NCBI GenBank assembly: GCA_947495795.1
Contig: CANMAI010000016.1
Coordinates: forward strand, 1-64,000
Source: an uncultured Paracoccaceae bacterium
GTDB taxonomy: Bacteria; Pseudomonadota; Alphaproteobacteria; Rhodobacterales; Rhodobacteraceae
DNA: 64,000 nt
Reading direction: 5' to 3'
Part shown: positions 1-8,454 of the stretch, in pieces
Position numbering within the stretch: the stretch's first letter is position 1
Layout: the number at the start of each line of letters is the position of its first letter
The notes under the pieces: model-generated
The model's input: only the letters and a program-made list of their open reading frames with translations
Database searches by the model: none
Told to the model about the DNA's origin: nothing
Position numbers and translations under genes: made by a program

Positions 1-328
1 CGGCTGCGCAAGTTCAATCTAGACGGTGTGCCAAAACCAGAGGGGCGTTCAGCCGACTGAACCCGGCAGCACTCTGTCGAAGTCTTGTTGTGATCGAAAT
101 CCTAAGCGAACGGTCGTGCGAACACGGCGAATGCCCGTTTCGTCCCGCATATCGCCGGTTGATAGCGCAGTTTCTAACGGCTGGTTCGACGGCAATCTGC
201 GCCCCCTTCAAACAAACTTGAAGCAGGCCCGGTCACGAAAAATCACCTTCCGAGAATATGCCCAAGTCAACAACTTGACGCCGCTCATGATACGGCCGGA
301 CTAAGATCAAACTCCCTGCCAAGCGCAC
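1..328. other. Window edge, no gene recognised
   Basis: No reading frame here has recognisable protein content, and no ribosome binding site was seen. It lies downstream of the minus-strand mobilisation operon that ends at 329. No clear terminator was found. Confidence 0.5.
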
Positions 329-2320
329 TCAAACCCGCGCAACGGACACGCCACCGATTTCACCTTCCAGAACGTCCAAATCGCTCAGCGCGTTTTCGAC
401 TTCCGCAATATCCTCGCCAGAGGGCGTATCAACTTCAAGATCGGCATGTTCGCCAAAGTCCAACTCAAACTGCCGCTGATCATCCGCAATTACAGCTGCG
501 CGCGCACGTGGCGCCCCATTTGCCAGGTCGTCACTGAAGGACGCCTGTCCATTCGCTTCGTCAATACCCATTCTGGCCTCGAAATCCCGTTCCGACAAAC
601 CAGAGCCTCGTGGAGACGTTGGTGTAGCCTGGACGCTCAGAGGGACTTTTGCATCTGGCTGCGGAGCAGGACTTGCCGGGAACGGCAAGTCCCCCTGCTG
701 CGCGGCATGAATGTTCTTGAAGAACGGATCCTCAAAATAGACAATCCGTTTTGCCCGAACGGGCATCTGCGCATCGACAACGACAACGATTTCGTCGAGC
801 GGCAGCCGGCGCGCTTCGTCCTCCGGGAGCAGCGGCGTCTCTTCTGTCCGCTCAGATTGGCTGCGCCCCTCGAAGGGATTCTTGCCGACCGCGCGCGAAC
901 GGGTCACCACTGTCTTTGTGGTTTTTCCCACGGCTTTGCTGAGTTCCTCAACCGTCTTTTCATCCGATGGGGTGAGGTAGAGCTTCACGCCCGCGTTGCC
1001 TTGTATGGCGCGTCTTGTGTTCTCCCCATAGATTTCGTCAATAGCGGGGATCGTTTGTGTGACCACGGCCAGATGCCCACGGTAATGCCTCAGCACCTCG
1101 ATGCTTTCAGCCACGATGGGCATCTTGCCCAGCCGGTTGAACTCGTCGAGCATGATCATCACCGGCCATGGCTCATCGGGACCTGGCTCTTTGTCCTGCA
1201 GGGCTGACAAGAGGTCCGAGAAGAACAATCGAATGAGCGGTGCCAGTGGCTTCACCATCAACGGCTGGACCACAAGATATACGCTGAACGGCTTCTTGCG
1301 GATCGTCCGAAAGTCAAAGTCCGAGACAGAGGTCGCATCGTCTATCGCCGGGTTCTGCCACTGGTCGAGACCCGAAGTCATCAACAGCGACACATAAGAG
1401 GTCAGCGTGTCGTTGTTGGTGGACGCCAATCGCGTGAAGATCAGCTTCGCCGCCGCGTTATCCACCTCATGACAGCGCGTGAGATACTCCTTTTGCTTAT
1501 TCCCGCCTGAAGCCGCAATCCGGTAGATCTCGCCAATGGTTGGACGCTTGCGCTGGAACGCCAGCAATCCCGCCGCGACAAAGAGATCGATCCCGCCCTT
1601 CAAAAGCCCCTGCACGCGATCATTGTCATTCTGCAAAAAGAGCGTTGCCAAGAGCTGCAATTCCATTTGTTGACGGGCCGGGTCAGCCAACTCATAGATG
1701 CGCAAGAGCGGGTTGTAGCGATGCGTGCGCTTGTCCTCCCAGTCCGTGGGCGCAAAACGATAGACTGTATCCCCCTGCCCCGCCCGGTGACGTGCTGAGG
1801 CCTCAAAGCACTCGCCCTTCACATCGAGAACGACCGCAGACCCCTGCCAGGTCAGCAGGTTGGGAATGACAAAGCCGATCGTCTTGCCTCGCCCGGTTGG
1901 GGCCACGATCAAGGCATGCGGATAGGTCTTGGAACACAGAAACTGGCCGCGCGATGTCGGCTTGCCAAGCTTGCCGATCACAAAGCCTGTTCCCGGGGCG
2001 CCAAAGAACCCATTCCGTTTCAACTCGCGGCGGGTCTGCCAATGGGTGTACCCAAAGCGGGTCAGCGCGGAGCCAGAGAGGGCCAGACTGACCATCAAAC
2101 CGCCAGTTCCTGCGCCCCCCATGATCAGGTTGATCAGCTGGAAAGCATCCGGTCTGATGGCGCGGATCGCCAGATAGTTTTGCGCGATGTAGTAGAAATC
2201 AATGTCAGACTGGAATCCAAGGTCTTTGAAGGTGAGCACCGCAGAGGCCACCATGTAACCCATAGCGATCGCCACAAGCGTAATCAGAACCACGCCAACC
2301 GCGAGGCGCTCACGGCCCAT
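329..2320 (-). CDS. traG: VirD4/TraG-family type IV coupling protein
   Basis: Coupling ATPase that recruits the relaxase-DNA complex to a type IV secretion channel at the inner membrane. Two N-terminal hydrophobic segments (about residues 7-30 and 60-85) are followed by a RecA-like ATPase. Walker A is APTGRGKT (about residues 140-147) and Walker B is PVMIMLDEFNRLG (about 387-399), both in family-typical surroundings. The length of 663 residues is normal for VirD4/TraG. The ATG at 2320 shares its A with the TGA of the relaxase (TGATG), so the two are probably translationally coupled; a TTG at 2323 is the alternative start. The C-terminal 110 residues are acidic and poorly conserved in appearance. 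Family assignment is firm. No VirB or Trb channel genes are visible in the window, so the plasmid may only be mobilisable. Confidence 0.93.
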   Translation of the reverse strand: MGRERLAVGVVLITLVAIAMGYMVASAVLTFKDLGFQSDIDFYYIAQNYLAIRAIRPDAFQLINLIMGGAGTGGLMVSLALSGSALTRFGYTHWQTRRELKRNGFFGAPGTGFVIGKLGKPTSRGQFLCSKTYPHALIVAPTGRGKTIGFVIPNLLTWQGSAVVLDVKGECFEASARHRAGQGDTVYRFAPTDWEDKRTHRYNPLLRIYELADPARQQMELQLLATLFLQNDNDRVQGLLKGGIDLFVAAGLLAFQRKRPTIGEIYRIAASGGNKQKEYLTRCHEVDNAAAKLIFTRLASTNNDTLTSYVSLLMTSGLDQWQNPAIDDATSVSDFDFRTIRKKPFSVYLVVQPLMVKPLAPLIRLFFSDLLSALQDKEPGPDEPWPVMIMLDEFNRLGKMPIVAESIEVLRHYRGHLAVVTQTIPAIDEIYGENTRRAIQGNAGVKLYLTPSDEKTVEELSKAVGKTTKTVVTRSRAVGKNPFEGRSQSERTEETPLLPEDEARRLPLDEIVVVVDAQMPVRAKRIVYFEDPFFKNIHAAQQGDLPFPASPAPQPDAKVPLSVQATPTSPRGSGLSERDFEARMGIDEANGQASFSDDLANGAPRARAAVIADDQRQFELDFGEHADLEVDTPSGEDIAEVENALSDLDVLEGEIGGVSVARV

Positions 2321-4182
2321 CAATGCGTCTCCCCACGCTCAGAGTCCCCGTCCCGAAGATCGGCACGATTGAGCTCGTATTCCCGGTCGGCGATCTCCTC
2401 GACAACGGCTCGTGCCGCTTCGCTGTTCGCCGTCTCAGCATTTGATTGAAGATACACCTTCGCGGCATAGAGCCGATCGAGACGGTCCTCGATTTGACTT
2501 TCCAGAACGTCGACATCGCCGTCCCGCAGCCGATCAATCTCGTCGTCTTCAAGGTCGCGTTCCACCGCGCCGCGATAGAGAAGGCGCTCCTCGGCATCGG
2601 CAAACGGGGAGGACAGATTGCCATCGCGCTCATGCGCGACAACGCGCCGGACATCCGCATCAGCCACCTCTCCACGCTCCAATGTGATCGGGGCTTGTGC
2701 CTCTGTCGTCACCCGATCGTGCTCTTCTACGATGTCCTCTCGGGTCTCTGCCACGAGCCCATCTTGCCGCAGAACCTCGTTCCTCTCGAGCGTGATCCCA
2801 AGCTGCACATGAGCCGTGTTGAGCCTATCGCGCGCGGTTTCCAAATCGGCGCGGCGTTCCAGGTTCAACCCGTCGGTCTCTGCAACGCGGGACAAATCAT
2901 CTGCAATCCAATGCCGCTCAAGCGCTGCATTCTGCGCCCCGGTTTCCATCCGAGCGATCACCACAGAGGAGCTGATCCCTGTTCCGCGCAGCGCCGTATC
3001 AACCTGGGCACGAACACTTGGATCCTGTAGCCGCTCCACCTCGTCCCGGTCAATATTGGCCTCCGAATAGACGCCCCCATCCGAGGGTCTCTCAGTGAGC
3101 GTGACCGACCGCAACCCGAGCGGTTGCATATGCGCAAGACGCGCCTGGATTTCATTGAGGCTGCGCTCAAGACGCGGTCGTTCAACGTCCGGCTTGTCGT
3201 CAATCATACCCTGGATGCGCGTTACCTGATCGGCATAGCGTGTGCGGAGATCGTCGAATGATTGCTCCTCGGCCATGTAAACATCTCCTTCCAAATTGAG
3301 CCTGCTGCCCTTCGCCAAAACTTCGCCCGCCCGGAACAGCGCGTCCGCGATATCTTCGCGGTTCTCGGATGAGGCTTCAGCAGCCAGTGAATGATAAACG
3401 GCGCGGGTGTTGGCGATCTCTTCGAGCGCCCGCTCAAGGTCTGCACCAACCCGTGCCCGGACCGCAGGAGGACGTCCTTCCTCCTTCGCGCGGTAGACCT
3501 CGCGGGTTCTGGCTGGGTAGTGAACAACCCCCCGATCCAGCCTACGCGTGGCCTCCAAACGCACCCCATAGGTCTCGGCCTCTTCGACCATGGCGAGCCG
3601 GAAATCGTCGTAGTTGAACCGGTGATCCCGACCCAGATAGAAGAACTCGCCCTCCTGCGACCGGCGGTTCAAAACGATGTGGGCATGCGGGTGATCGCGG
3701 TCCTCATGGACCGCGATGATGTAATCAAAATGTCCTTCATCGGTCTGAAAGAACCGGTCCGCAACCTTCGCCGTGATGTCGCGGACATCTTCTCCCCGGG
3801 TTCCGATTGGGTAGGACAAAAGCATGTGGGTGGTCTGCCCCAACTTGGGCTTGAATCCGGCCTGCCAGCGCTTCGCAAAGCGCTCCGAGAGATCCTTGAT
3901 TTCACCTTTTTCAAGCCGCGCTTTGCCGTCCAGAAACCCGCTTGAATCCACAATATGGGTGGACTTCGTGGTGAGGTATTCGAGCTGATTTGTAAGCTGC
4001 GATTTGCTATGCGTCCCACCCCCACGGATGGCCTTGAAGACGGCCGCGCGGTGCCCCGCCGCAGCCCGGACGAGCTGCTTTTGCTTGGACGTATGCAACC
4101 CCTGCATGGAGCCTCGGATCCGGCTCCAACCATCCCGGAAAATCTCCCCGGTGACCGCATCAACAGCATCATTCAGCCGCAT
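2320..4182 (-). CDS. VirD2-like relaxase (mobilisation nuclease)
   Basis: Strand transferase that nicks the transfer origin and pilots the strand during conjugation. The relaxase core covers about residues 40-200 and contains the three-histidine metal site in HEDRDHPHAHIVLNR (about residues 159-173), preceded by a YPIGT segment also typical of this family. The catalytic Tyr should lie in the N-terminal part, but I cannot pick one with certainty. The C-terminal 400 residues are charged, helical and probably coiled-coil. I chose the ATG at 4182 because GGGAG lies 7 nt upstream; a TTG at 4188 is too close to that site. The gene overlaps mobC upstream by 14 nt and the coupling-protein gene downstream by 1 nt, giving a compact three-gene mobilisation operon. 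Confidence 0.92.
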   Translation of the reverse strand: MRLNDAVDAVTGEIFRDGWSRIRGSMQGLHTSKQKQLVRAAAGHRAAVFKAIRGGGTHSKSQLTNQLEYLTTKSTHIVDSSGFLDGKARLEKGEIKDLSERFAKRWQAGFKPKLGQTTHMLLSYPIGTRGEDVRDITAKVADRFFQTDEGHFDYIIAVHEDRDHPHAHIVLNRRSQEGEFFYLGRDHRFNYDDFRLAMVEEAETYGVRLEATRRLDRGVVHYPARTREVYRAKEEGRPPAVRARVGADLERALEEIANTRAVYHSLAAEASSENREDIADALFRAGEVLAKGSRLNLEGDVYMAEEQSFDDLRTRYADQVTRIQGMIDDKPDVERPRLERSLNEIQARLAHMQPLGLRSVTLTERPSDGGVYSEANIDRDEVERLQDPSVRAQVDTALRGTGISSSVVIARMETGAQNAALERHWIADDLSRVAETDGLNLERRADLETARDRLNTAHVQLGITLERNEVLRQDGLVAETREDIVEEHDRVTTEAQAPITLERGEVADADVRRVVAHERDGNLSSPFADAEERLLYRGAVERDLEDDEIDRLRDGDVDVLESQIEDRLDRLYAAKVYLQSNAETANSEAARAVVEEIADREYELNRADLRDGDSERGETH

Positions 4183-4786
4183 GAGCAAACTCCCGCAATG
4201 CGGCTGTCGCCTGCAGCTTCATGGCGTCGCGGCGACGCCGCACTAGGAGGTCAATTTCGTCCGCAGTATCCAGGACGAACCGCGCCAAACCCCGCATCTG
4301 CGCAAGCCGCAAATCTGAGAATTCATCTGCTGGCCCCTGCCCTCGTCGGTTGGCCTCAAGCATCTGTTTGGTGAGCTGCGCGACCCCGTTTCCAACACGG
4401 TGCAATTCTTCTCTGTAGCGCGCCATCTCAGCGGTCAAATCAGCATCCGGAACGAAGGTCCCGCCAGCACCTTGGATAAGCCGTCTCAGCCCCTCTGTGC
4501 GGGTCTCAATACCCGCGGCACTCAGAACCTCCTCGAAGGCATCAGCCTCGTCCAAAGTCAACTTCACGGTAACACCGACCGTTGCCACAGCCGCATCCTT
4601 CTGCCGCTCGACGTCCGCCTTCAGCGTGTAGCGCACCGCCCGGGGCGTTACGCCAAACCGCTTGGCCAACTCGGCCGTCGACACACCCGCTTGCGCCTCG
4701 CGGACGATCTCCATGCGTTCTGCATCGGTCAGTCTTTTCGCCTGGGACATGCGGAAGAAAGCCCCCCTATTTCCTGCCACCTTCAT
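4169..4786 (-). CDS. MobC-like relaxosome accessory protein with N-terminal HTH
   Basis: 205 residues. The N-terminal half resembles a helix-turn-helix of the transposase/regulator type (about residues 15-55, with TAELAKRFGVTPRAVRYTL). The C-terminal half has the MobC-like segment VGNGVAQLTKQMLEANRRG (about 132-150). MobC proteins bind the transfer origin and help the relaxase melt and nick it. It is first in the operon and overlaps the relaxase gene by 14 nt. The start at 4786 has GGGTGATC 5-12 nt upstream, an extended anti-16S match; an internal ATG at 4750 is possible but has only a G-run before it. Combining an HTH with a MobC-like tail suggests it may also repress the operon, which is inference. 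Confidence 0.8.
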   Translation of the reverse strand: MKVAGNRGAFFRMSQAKRLTDAERMEIVREAQAGVSTAELAKRFGVTPRAVRYTLKADVERQKDAAVATVGVTVKLTLDEADAFEEVLSAAGIETRTEGLRRLIQGAGGTFVPDADLTAEMARYREELHRVGNGVAQLTKQMLEANRRGQGPADEFSDLRLAQMRGLARFVLDTADEIDLLVRRRRDAMKLQATAALREFAHAAE

Positions 4787-5253
4787 TTAAGATCACCCTT
4801 CATCCTACATAACTATAGTATCGAGTCAATTGCTATACCTTTGAATCAGCCCTTGAGGCGACCTTAAATTCCGTTTCTGCCGAGCGCCAAAGGCGCGAGG
4901 CCGCTTTTTTCGCCCATATTGCAACTTCCTCCAGCTGAAGCTTGACGGCGTTGGTGCTGACCAAATTTTCAAGAATGGAACCGGCTCCTGGTCTCGTCTC
5001 GTCGGGGGTCGTCGAAGTCTGAATTTGTGATCCGCAAATGAAGAAACCAATCGACAAATCACCCATCGAAGATCGAAGAGTTCCAAAATCCAGCTGCTCC
5101 CAAGCGAGCGTCAGCGAACTGGTAAATTTCACCCGGGTTTCACCTGTCAGCCGACCCGGAGTTTGACCTTCAACCGCCCTCAATTCGAACGCCAAAATTG
5201 GCCCGCAAGTGGACCCACACCGCGACCCTTGTCGCGTCTGCGGAACGGGGAGA
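4787..5253. other. Upstream region of the mobilisation operon; candidate oriT; doubtful ORF
   Basis: About 470 bp between two minus-strand genes. The 4805-4845 stretch is AT-rich and holds a dyad (ATAG and CTAT arms around an AT-rich core) with CATCCTACATAAC beside it. Lying directly upstream of mobC and relaxase genes, it is the natural place for an origin of transfer and the operon promoter. I cannot identify a nick site with confidence. A minus-strand frame of 120 codons (4833-5195, TTG start) has ordinary composition but no recognisable domain and no good ribosome binding site, so I do not call it a gene. Confidence 0.35.
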
Positions 5254-5273
5254 GGGCCGCCCGCAGGCGGCCC
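5254..5273 (-). terminator. Hairpin downstream of the small gene at 5289
   Basis: Perfect 8-bp stem GGGCCGCC/GGCGGCCC with a 4-nt loop, 16 nt after the stop of the minus-strand gene 5289-5495. There is no run of T after it on the minus strand, so it may be an mRNA 3' stabiliser rather than an intrinsic terminator. Confidence 0.5.
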
Positions 5274-5288
5274 ATCCTCAAAGAGGAT

Positions 5289-5495
5289 TTATTCTTCGTG
5301 TTCGCGGGAGCTGGGTGGGAACATTACCAGCTCCTGAACCGCGACGGGGAAGTCCAGCTTGAGGCTGAAAAACTCCGACCCGTCTCCGTTCCGGGTGTTG
5401 CGGAACATGGCGTCGACGCGCTGGAACCGGGTGCGCTCCTGGCCGTCGTTGTCGGTGTATTTGACGGGAACTGTTGCAACGTAGTGATTGGTCAT
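5289..5495 (-). CDS. Small conserved-looking plasmid protein, unknown function
   Basis: 68 residues beginning MTNHYVATVPVKY, ending in SSREHEE. The start at 5495 is fixed by an excellent ribosome binding site, AAAAAAGGAGAGACC, 3 nt upstream of the ATG side; longer frames reaching further upstream lack such a site. The protein has regular hydrophobic spacing like a small beta-rich fold, no cysteines and no membrane segment. I do not recognise a family. A stable hairpin follows the stop and a long imperfect inverted repeat lies in its leader (5499-5680). It belongs to a group of small minus-strand genes with the same type of ribosome binding site that fills 5-20 kb. Confidence 0.6.
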   Translation of the reverse strand: MTNHYVATVPVKYTDNDGQERTRFQRVDAMFRNTRNGDGSEFFSLKLDFPVAVQELVMFPPSSREHEE

Positions 5496-5498
5496 TTG

Positions 5499-5680
5499 GG
5501 TCTCTCCTTTTTTGCGATGAGGATCTACCAGCACGGGGGCTGAGGACGGGGCGCAAGGGCAAATGCGGAGGGTCCGCGGCACCGCCGTGGAAACCGTATT
5601 TGTCCTTGCCGGAGCGCAGCGGAGGGAACGACCCGGACGACCCCGTGCGATCCGCATCAATGAGCAAAAAAGGAGAGACC
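5499..5680. repeat. Long imperfect inverted repeat in the leader of the 5289 gene
   Basis: The 17-mer GCAAAAAAGGAGAGACC occurs on the plus strand at 5664-5680 and on the minus strand at 5499-5515. Similarity continues inward on both sides: GATGAGGATC against GATGCGGATC, GCACGGGG in both, and CAAGGGCAAATGCGG against CAAGGACAAATACGG. The two arms are each about 75-80 bp around a centre near 5588. It includes the ribosome binding site of the 5289 gene, so the leader seems to have been duplicated in inverted orientation. Confidence 0.6.
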
Positions 5681-5683
5681 TGG

Positions 5684-5953
5684 ATGTGCAAGATTTGCGC
5701 TGTTGCAACGGGCCAGTCATGTATCCGATTTTTGCCAGGCCGGACGGACCGAAACGCGCGCTGTGCGCCGGGGTCTCTCATCCAGAACCGCCGACGATGG
5801 ACACTCCTGCCGTACTGGTCGTTTGGGGATCGCAGGCCTCGAACTGGTGATGTTCCTGCCTTGTGCTGGGCACGCCGAGCTTCCTTCGGAGAGGTCTTGG
5901 CCGCCGGTGGGTGGCCCGCGCGTCGCGACAGATTTCGGAGAGACGGTTGGTGA
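5684..5953 (+). CDS. Doubtful small ORF behind the duplicated ribosome binding site
   Basis: 89 codons starting ATG at 5684, 3 nt after the duplicated AAAAAAGGAGAGACC. The predicted product (MCKICAVATGQSC...) is Arg- and Trp-rich and looks more like translated non-coding DNA than a protein. It is listed only because the ribosome binding site is perfect. The inverted repeat probably placed a copy of that site here by chance. The rest of 5500-5970 holds no other candidate gene. Confidence 0.2.
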   Translation: MCKICAVATGQSCIRFLPGRTDRNARCAPGSLIQNRRRWTLLPYWSFGDRRPRTGDVPALCWARRASFGEVLAAGGWPARRDRFRRDGW

Positions 5954-5972
5954 GACACCCCTGCATGAGAGA

Positions 5973-6002
5973 CAAAAGAAAAGGGCCGCCCGAAGGCGAC
6001 CC
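5973..6002 (-). terminator. Rho-independent terminator after the SLOG gene
   Basis: On the minus strand GGGTCGCC-TTCG-GGCGGCCC is followed by TTTTCTTTTG. It lies 9 nt past the stop of the gene at 6011-6940 and contains a stable UUCG loop. Confidence 0.85.
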
Positions 6003-6010
6003 TCGTAAGC

Positions 6011-6940
6011 TTAGCTCTCTGGTTTGGACTTGGCTTTGTCGCTGACGCGCATCACGGTGAGACCCTTCGCCTCGGCTTTCTGTCCGAGGTTGAGAGCAAC
6101 CCCATTGCCGCCGAAGAGCACGACCCCGGTTGGGGCGAACTTATCGTCGAGCATCTCGTCATTGCATTTGAACGGAGCTGCGCGACCATGGGCTGACCAG
6201 CGTGGATCGAAGCGCGCTTGTGCAACGCCGCGCGCCCGGGCCCACCGAGCTGCGATCATCTCGGCACCGTTCTTGCCGCCTTTGTGGCAGATGAAGATGT
6301 CCTGATTGCGGTTCTGCTTGATCCGGTCGCGGACCTTGTCAAGGGTCGAGAAGATGACATCGATATCGGTCCAGTCTGTAGCACCCGAGACAATCAACGG
6401 AACGCCCTGGACTTTCGATTTCTCGGCCGTCTCGCGATCATGCTGTTCGAGGAGTTGCTTGGCCTCAAAGACAGCGCCCGTCTCTTTGGCGCGTGCGCTC
6501 GCACGGGACCCTGAGGCTGGTATGAAGGCATGGCCTGTTTCTCCCTCGTAGCACTGAGCGGCGGCTTCGCTCATCGTCTCGATAGCGCCCACGACCTCCC
6601 GGAGCTGGAGGAAGCGCGCCTGCGCCTCTTCAAGAGAGGTCTCGCTGATCTCTGAGCCGTCATGGCTTTTTGCGAGGGCACCGATCTTATCTGCGGTGCG
6701 GTCCAGCTCATTCGCGATTGCAACTTTGCGGCGCTGCAAGACTGTGGCGAGCCCATGTGCAAGCGGCTCAATCTCGGCCTCAAGACCTGTATTGCGCAAC
6801 TGGCCCAAAAGGCTCTCAAAGGTTTCTCGGATGATCTGGTCCTTGAGGATGTCATCGGAGGGGATAGGAAGCTGGGCGTCCTTTTCGGTTAGCCCAAAGA
6901 GTTCAATTGTCTCATAGGTCGTCGCTTGATCGTAAGCCAT
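6011..6940 (-). CDS. DUF2493 / YspA-like SLOG-domain protein
   Basis: 309 residues. The C-terminal 130 residues match the DUF2493 (cpYpsA-related SLOG) pattern: a strand then DWTDIDVIFSTLD, the glycine-rich KGGKNGAEMIAARWARARG, FDPRWSAHGRAAPF, and a final GVVLFGGNGVALNL. SLOG proteins bind nucleotides or nucleotide-derived ligands, and many occur in stress, plasmid or phage-conflict settings. The N-terminal 170 residues are helical and unassigned. The start at 6940 was chosen because GGAGAG lies 8 nt upstream; a longer frame to 6973 exists. This gene is a regular member of Rhodobacterales plasmid backbones in my experience of the family, but its biochemical role is unknown. Confidence 0.8.
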   Translation of the reverse strand: MAYDQATTYETIELFGLTEKDAQLPIPSDDILKDQIIRETFESLLGQLRNTGLEAEIEPLAHGLATVLQRRKVAIANELDRTADKIGALAKSHDGSEISETSLEEAQARFLQLREVVGAIETMSEAAAQCYEGETGHAFIPASGSRASARAKETGAVFEAKQLLEQHDRETAEKSKVQGVPLIVSGATDWTDIDVIFSTLDKVRDRIKQNRNQDIFICHKGGKNGAEMIAARWARARGVAQARFDPRWSAHGRAAPFKCNDEMLDDKFAPTGVVLFGGNGVALNLGQKAEAKGLTVMRVSDKAKSKPES

Positions 6941-6965
6941 GTGGTCTCTCCAGTTTTTATGATGG

Positions 6966-7547
6966 GCCACCACGTGAGGGTGGTGGCATGGCCCTACGTT
7001 CGGTTTCCAAATCTGAGCGGGTCAGGGACGGCGCAGCCGCCGGCGGGCCGGGCGGAAAAGTTTTCTGCGTGCGCGGGCCTAGGCAAGCGCGGCATCACCG
7101 ATTGGCGCACCCGGGCAACGAGCGCATGGGTTGCGGAAAAGTTTTGCGATCCTTGAGGCGGGCTGATTTGGGGGCCATCCGGAGGATATGCTTCCGCACT
7201 CATGTGTGTGTGGGGTGACGGGAGGCGGGACCGACCCGAGCAGGCAAGCGCCGGGACTGGACGCGACAGACGGATGAAGTGGCGGGATCGTTTTGCCATT
7301 TGGCAAAACAGACCAGAGCGCAATCCGGCGGAGCGGCCAAGGCGCGGCGCGCTCGCGAGGCGGGCACGCCGGGATGCCGGGTACAACGCCGCGGTGAGGC
7401 CGCATGGCCGAATGCGCGACAGGCCATGAGCCTGTTCTCACCTGCGACACGCGCAGCCGAGCCGGTGAGGTCGTCAGGCAAACCAGATGGGCGGAAGGCT
7501 GAACCAACACGTCAGCTGGCGGTCTTGTCTCCTGTCACCGACGCGAC
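6966..7547. other. GC-rich non-coding stretch with repeats and palindromes
   Basis: No protein-like frame. It contains an 8-bp inverted repeat GCCACCAC/GTGGTGGC (6966-6973, 6980-6987) in the leader of the SLOG gene, a 13-bp direct repeat GCGGAAAAGTTTT (7052-7064 and 7133-7145), and a perfect 20-bp palindrome at 7290-7309. Its role is unknown; a regulatory or replication-related site is possible. Confidence 0.5.
7290..7309. promoter_or_regulatory. Perfect 20-bp palindrome, possible protein-binding site
   Basis: GTTTTGCCATTTGGCAAAAC reads the same on both strands. It is isolated in a 600-bp gene-free stretch. The size and symmetry suit a dimeric DNA-binding protein. The only ParB-like proteins in the window are encoded at 15985 and 58059; whether either binds here is unknown. 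Confidence 0.4.
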
Positions 7548-7582
7548 AAAAAGGAAAAGGGCCCGCGCTGACGCACGGACCC
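7548..7582 (-). terminator. Rho-independent terminator after the 7589 small gene
   Basis: On the minus strand GGGTCCGTGC and GCGCGGGCCC pair across a GTCA loop and are followed by TTTTCCTTTTT. It begins just after the stop codon of the 52-residue gene. Confidence 0.8.
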
Positions 7583-7588
7583 TGACCT

Positions 7589-7747
7589 CTAGACCGGCCG
7601 GGATTGATCCGGCGGCGCAAGTGTCGTTTCAATGTCGATCTCGATTTTGAGAATATGCGACACTGAGAGAACGACGCTGAGCTTAAGTTTGGCTTGTGTG
7701 CCGAGGGCGTTCAGGATTGCGCGAATTTTCTTCAACAGTTTTGTCAT
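7589..7747 (-). CDS. 52-residue protein of unknown function
   Basis: Starts MTKLLKKIRAILNALG, a basic amphipathic helix, followed by an alternating hydrophobic stretch (LKLSVVLSVSHILKIEIDIE) that looks like beta strands. The start is fixed by AAAAGGAGACC about 5 nt upstream of the ATG at 7747. A Rho-independent terminator follows directly, so it appears to be a monocistronic gene. I do not recognise the family. Its helical, lysine-rich N-terminus could bind membrane or nucleic acid, which is a guess. Confidence 0.55.
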   Translation of the reverse strand: MTKLLKKIRAILNALGTQAKLKLSVVLSVSHILKIEIDIETTLAPPDQSRPV

Positions 7748-8103
7748 GGTGGTCTCCTTTTGGTTTGGGTGAATGACGCAGCCCAGGTGACGCACCAAGG
7801 AGAGAGGCCGCACCCACGCGGGTCGCAACGCAGTGGAGAAGGGCGCAGCCCTTGCAGGCGTACGACGGTGTGTCATCGTCAGGGCGCAGGATTGGCCCTT
7901 GCCAGAAGGAGAAAGATGACTGCTTTGAGAAAGGTCGCGCACTCGCTGCGTCGTTCGAGTTAGAAGCGATGCACGTCTGGCCCGCGCCCGGGCGAAGATC
8001 GTGACCCGCATGGGCGGAGACCTTGGGCTCCGGTCGGCGGAGCCGACTAGAGCTGGTCGCTGAAGGCGACGCCCCCTGATGTCGTCGATCTCAACCAAGG
8101 AGC

Positions 8104-8454
8104 CGGTTCGCCGAGAAGCTGATTTCTTGCGCTTCCCTCAAGAGATTTCGACCTGACTTGGATCGTCGAGCTGAACCAAGCGTGGCGCAGACGATAGAAG
8201 GTCGTCAAGTCGTTCCGTCCAGCCGCCTTGAGAAGCTTGCTGGCGACCGACAGGATCAGTATTCAATTCGGATTAGCCAGAAATGGTGGATCTGCCTCAA
8301 ACCGAAAGGCGAAGACACCTTCGACGTAGAGATTGTGGGTTATCACTGGGAGATGATCATGATGACGACGGCATTTCCGGCGCTTAGCGGCGAAGTCCTC
8401 AAGGAGGATGTTCCGGACGCAATGAACTCGACCGAACAGAAGGTTACCGTTTGA
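8104..8454 (+). pseudogene. Decayed HigBA toxin-antitoxin remnant
   Basis: One continuous frame first reads like the C-terminal half of a HigB/RelE-type toxin: SRLEKLAGDRQDQYSIRI, then W-IC and DVEIVGYH, matching the usual NRLExLxGDRxGQYSIRI...WRIC...DVEIVDYH. It then runs without a stop into what resembles the first 30 residues of a HigA antitoxin (MMTTAFPALSGEVLKEDV). Upstream codons from about 8104 still resemble a degraded toxin N-terminus (RFRPDLDRRA) but lack a start codon and some residues. HigA ends at 8454 before its helix-turn-helix. HigB normally cleaves mRNA on the ribosome; here the toxin has no intact N-terminus and the antitoxin no DNA-binding domain, so the pair is almost surely inactive. 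Confidence 0.7.

Noticed and set aside
5278-5958. 226-codon minus-strand open frame across the 5289 gene and its leader
   Set aside because: Its peptide is Arg/Pro/Ser-rich and runs in a different frame from the well-supported 68-residue gene with its strong ribosome binding site; it reflects high GC content.
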